A stretch of DNA of 33,676 nt, taken from the NCBI GenBank assembly GCA_022711615.1, contig JAKLER010000008.1:1-33676 (forward strand), read 5' to 3'. Shown here piece by piece: positions 31,818 to 33,676 of this stretch. A program made the translations under genes and the position numbers. Numbering within the stretch: the stretch's first letter is position 1; each line of letters begins with the position of its first letter. Origin of the DNA: Acidobacteriota bacterium. Its GTDB lineage: Bacteria > Acidobacteriota > Thermoanaerobaculia > UBA5066. Below the pieces are notes generated by a model. That model was not told the DNA's origin and made no database searches. It was given only the letters and a program-made list of their open reading frames with translations.

Positions 31818-32828
31818 GTGCCCCCTACGCATCGCCGCCTCGCATCCGCCCTCCTCGCCTTCGCCCTGCTCGCCTCTCCGGCCGCCGTCCTCCTCGCGGA
31901 GAGGGGCGCCGCCTCCGCCGTCCGCAGCCGCCGGACCGTCGCCGTCACGGTCGACGACCTCCCGTTCGTCGCCTACGGCCTCCCGCTCGAGGCGGTCCGG
32001 AAGCTCTCAAGGGAGCTCGTCGCCTCGCTCGCCGCCCGGAAGGTCCCCGCCGTCGCCTTCGTCAACGAGGACCGTCTCTTCGTCCGCGGCGAGGTGGACG
32101 AGCGGATCGCCCTCCTGACGGAGTGGCTCGACGCCGGGATGGAGCTCGGGAACCACACTTTCGGCCACGTCGGCTTCACCGCGACGCCCCTTCCGAAGAT
32201 GAAGGACGCCGTCGTCCAGGGGGAGGTCGTCACGCGCGGGCTCCTCGCCCGCCGGGGGAAGACGCTCCGCTGGTTCCGTCACCCGTTCACGCAGACGGGT
32301 CCGACGAAGGAGGCGAAGGACGCCTTCGAGACGTTCCTCGCGGAGCGCGGCTACACCGTCGCCCCCTTCAGCATCGAGCACGAGGACTGGGTCTTCGCCT
32401 CGGCCGACGCGAAGCTCGCCGCGGAGAGGGACGAGGCCGGCCGCACCCGCCTCCTCGAGGCGTACCTCGAGAACTTCGAGGCGCGCGTCGCCTTCTACGA
32501 GGAGCGCTCTCGCGCGCTCTTCGGCCGCGAGATCCCGCAGATCCACCTCGCGCACGCGAACGCCCTGAACGCCCGGGCGATGCCGTACCTCCTCGAGCGT
32601 CTCGAGAGGCGCGGCTACGCGTTCGTCACGCTCGACGAGGCGCTCGCGGACCCCGCCTGGAAGAGCCCGGACGGGTACGTCGGCAAGTGGGGCCCGTCCT
32701 GGCTCCACCGCTTCGCGGCGGCCCGGGGCGAGGACGTGCGCGCCCTCTTCCGGGCCGAGCCCGAGGCCCCGACGTGGGTCGCCCAGCTCGACGAGGCGCG
32801 TCGGGCGGCGGCTCCCGCCGCGCCCTGA
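31818..32828 (+). CDS. Secreted polysaccharide deacetylase family protein
   Basis: 336-aa protein with a signal peptide (LASALLAFALLASPAAVLLA, residues 8-27) and a NodB-homology domain. Motif 1 is VTVDDLPF with catalytic Asp46 and metal-binding Asp47; motif 2 is GNHTFGH with metal ligands His113 and His117; motif 3 is RWFRHPFTQTG; motif 5 is IHLAHANALNA with a catalytic His. It would remove N-acetyl groups from a surface or wall glycan in the periplasm. Start GTG 31818 with GGAGG five bases upstream; the frame is open much further up but only as a shadow. It stands alone, divergent from the kinase gene. Confidence 0.9.
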   Translation: MPPTHRRLASALLAFALLASPAAVLLAERGAASAVRSRRTVAVTVDDLPFVAYGLPLEAVRKLSRELVASLAARKVPAVAFVNEDRLFVRGEVDERIALLTEWLDAGMELGNHTFGHVGFTATPLPKMKDAVVQGEVVTRGLLARRGKTLRWFRHPFTQTGPTKEAKDAFETFLAERGYTVAPFSIEHEDWVFASADAKLAAERDEAGRTRLLEAYLENFEARVAFYEERSRALFGREIPQIHLAHANALNARAMPYLLERLERRGYAFVTLDEALADPAWKSPDGYVGKWGPSWLHRFAAARGEDVRALFRAEPEAPTWVAQLDEARRAAAPAAP

Positions 32829-32844
32829 GCGCCGCGCGGGCGGA

Positions 32845-33676
32845 TCAGCCCCTTCTCTTCCCGACGAGCGCGAAGCCCGCCTCGCCGCCGATCTCGTCCC
32901 AGACGGCGAGCGAGATCCGCGGCGCCGGCGCGTCGCTCTCGACCTCGAGCGTGTAGGTGAGGTGCGAGGCGTCGGCCTTCGCCTCCTCGCCGCGCTTCAC
33001 CTCGAACTCCTGCCGCCGGCGCACGACCTCGGAGAAGTCCCCTTTCGGCGTCGCCGCGACGACGAAGACCGAGAACTTCCCCTTCGCCGCGGAGGGGCCC
33101 GGCACACGGACGAGCGCACCCAGGGGGATGCGGACCTCGAGCGGAATCCGGTACTTCTTCCCTTCCGGCTTCGCCTCGCCCGCCGCGACGGAGATGCCGA
33201 TGCGCGAGCTCGCGTCGGGGGCGAAAAGGTTCGCGAGGGCCCGGTCGGTGAGCCGCTCCTCGGCCGTCCTCTCCGCCACCGTCGTCCGGGTCCGCACCGC
33301 CAGCCCCTCGCGCTTCACGCGGACCCTCACCGCTTCCGGCTTCGTCGTCCCCGAGGCCGGGAAGCCGATCGAGTAGTAGGAGCCGAGGTCGCTCGCGACC
33401 TGGTCGAGGAAGCGCGGCAGCTCGCCCGGGTGGCCCGCCGTCGAGCCGCCGGTCTGCTTCGTCACGAAGTCCAGGCCGGCCATCTCGTTCATCCAGATCG
33501 CGTCGAACCCGGAGCCGTAGGCGGCGGACGAGGTCGACGGGTTCAGGGCCGCGGAGTCCGCGGCCGAGGCGAGCGCCACTCTCTCGTAAGGATAGATGCC
33601 GTAGAGCGTCACGCCGCTCGCGTTCGCGGCGGCGGCGAGCTCCTCGAGCAGGGGCTTCCCGTCGCGTTCCCTGGGA
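32845..33676 (-). CDS. VWFA-related domain protein, C-terminal part
   Basis: The last 276 residues of a larger protein; the frame stays open to the window edge, so the internal GTG at 33612 is not the true start. The first residues visible (LLEELAAAANASGVTLYGIY) are the end of a VWFA-type domain, followed by LPRFLDQVASDLGSYYSIGF, the boundary typical of the VWFA-related proteins abundant in Acidobacteriota. The remaining part is beta-rich and ends with KRRG. These proteins are usually secreted; function unknown. It is convergent with the deacetylase gene. Confidence 0.85.
   Translation of the reverse strand, partial: PRERDGKPLLEELAAAANASGVTLYGIYPYERVALASAADSAALNPSTSSAAYGSGFDAIWMNEMAGLDFVTKQTGGSTAGHPGELPRFLDQVASDLGSYYSIGFPASGTTKPEAVRVRVKREGLAVRTRTTVAERTAEERLTDRALANLFAPDASSRIGISVAAGEAKPEGKKYRIPLEVRIPLGALVRVPGPSAAKGKFSVFVVAATPKGDFSEVVRRRQEFEVKRGEEAKADASHLTYTLEVESDAPAPRISLAVWDEIGGEAGFALVGKRRG

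Overview
The window comes from a very GC-rich bacterium (about 70% GC by eye, with codons ending mostly in G or C). A VWFA-related protein of the kind common in Acidobacteriota, a Na+-pumping decarboxylase and many GTG/TTG starts suggest an acidobacterium of the Thermoanaerobaculia/Holophagae type. That is inference; no rRNA or tRNA gene is present to test it.

Layout. (a) 1-2399, minus strand: a three-gene ABC importer for an iron complex or corrinoid, with the ATPase cut by the window edge. (b) 2627-5412, plus: an organoarsenical cluster made of a CxxC thioredoxin-like protein (arsE-like), an ArsP-type permease, ArsF and ArsG, joined by ATGA/TTGA overlaps. (c) 5447-6675: an unknown 121-aa protein (minus) and an HMA-CDF metal transporter (plus). 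(d) 6798-10868, plus: arsR-arsM-acr3-arsC followed by a cysteine-rich radical SAM/SPASM protein. Matching ArsR-type operators lie in the arsR promoter and in front of arsM. (e) 10915-14979, minus: an ABC exporter half-transporter and a PAS sensor histidine kinase. (f) 15364-16329, plus: moaA, preceded by a leader that carries a 12-codon ORF. (g) 16566-21488, plus: a 1640-aa secreted repeat protein with seven exact 309-bp repeats. A perfect 27-bp direct repeat brackets the gene and its control signals. (h) 21680-24553, minus: an Mpv17-like membrane protein, a sodium:solute symporter, DUF190 and CrcB, each overlapping the next. (i) 24583-29469, minus: a Na+/H+ antiporter and a Na+-translocating acyl-CoA decarboxylase (carboxyltransferase, gamma, biotin carrier, beta). 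(j) 29598-33676: AMP nucleosidase, a PfkB-family kinase, a polysaccharide deacetylase and a partial VWFA-related protein.

How they work together. Regions b-d form an arsenic island that could cover inorganic As(V) (ArsC), As(III) (ACR3), methylation (ArsM), methylated or aromatic As(III) export (ArsP, ArsG) and nitroarsenical reduction (ArsE/ArsF). Regions h-i form a sodium economy: a decarboxylation-driven Na+ pump, a Na+/H+ exchanger and a Na+-coupled symporter, with fluoride export alongside. The best candidates for something new are the radical SAM protein at the end of the ars operon, the 27-bp-bracketed surface-protein locus, and the moaA leader.
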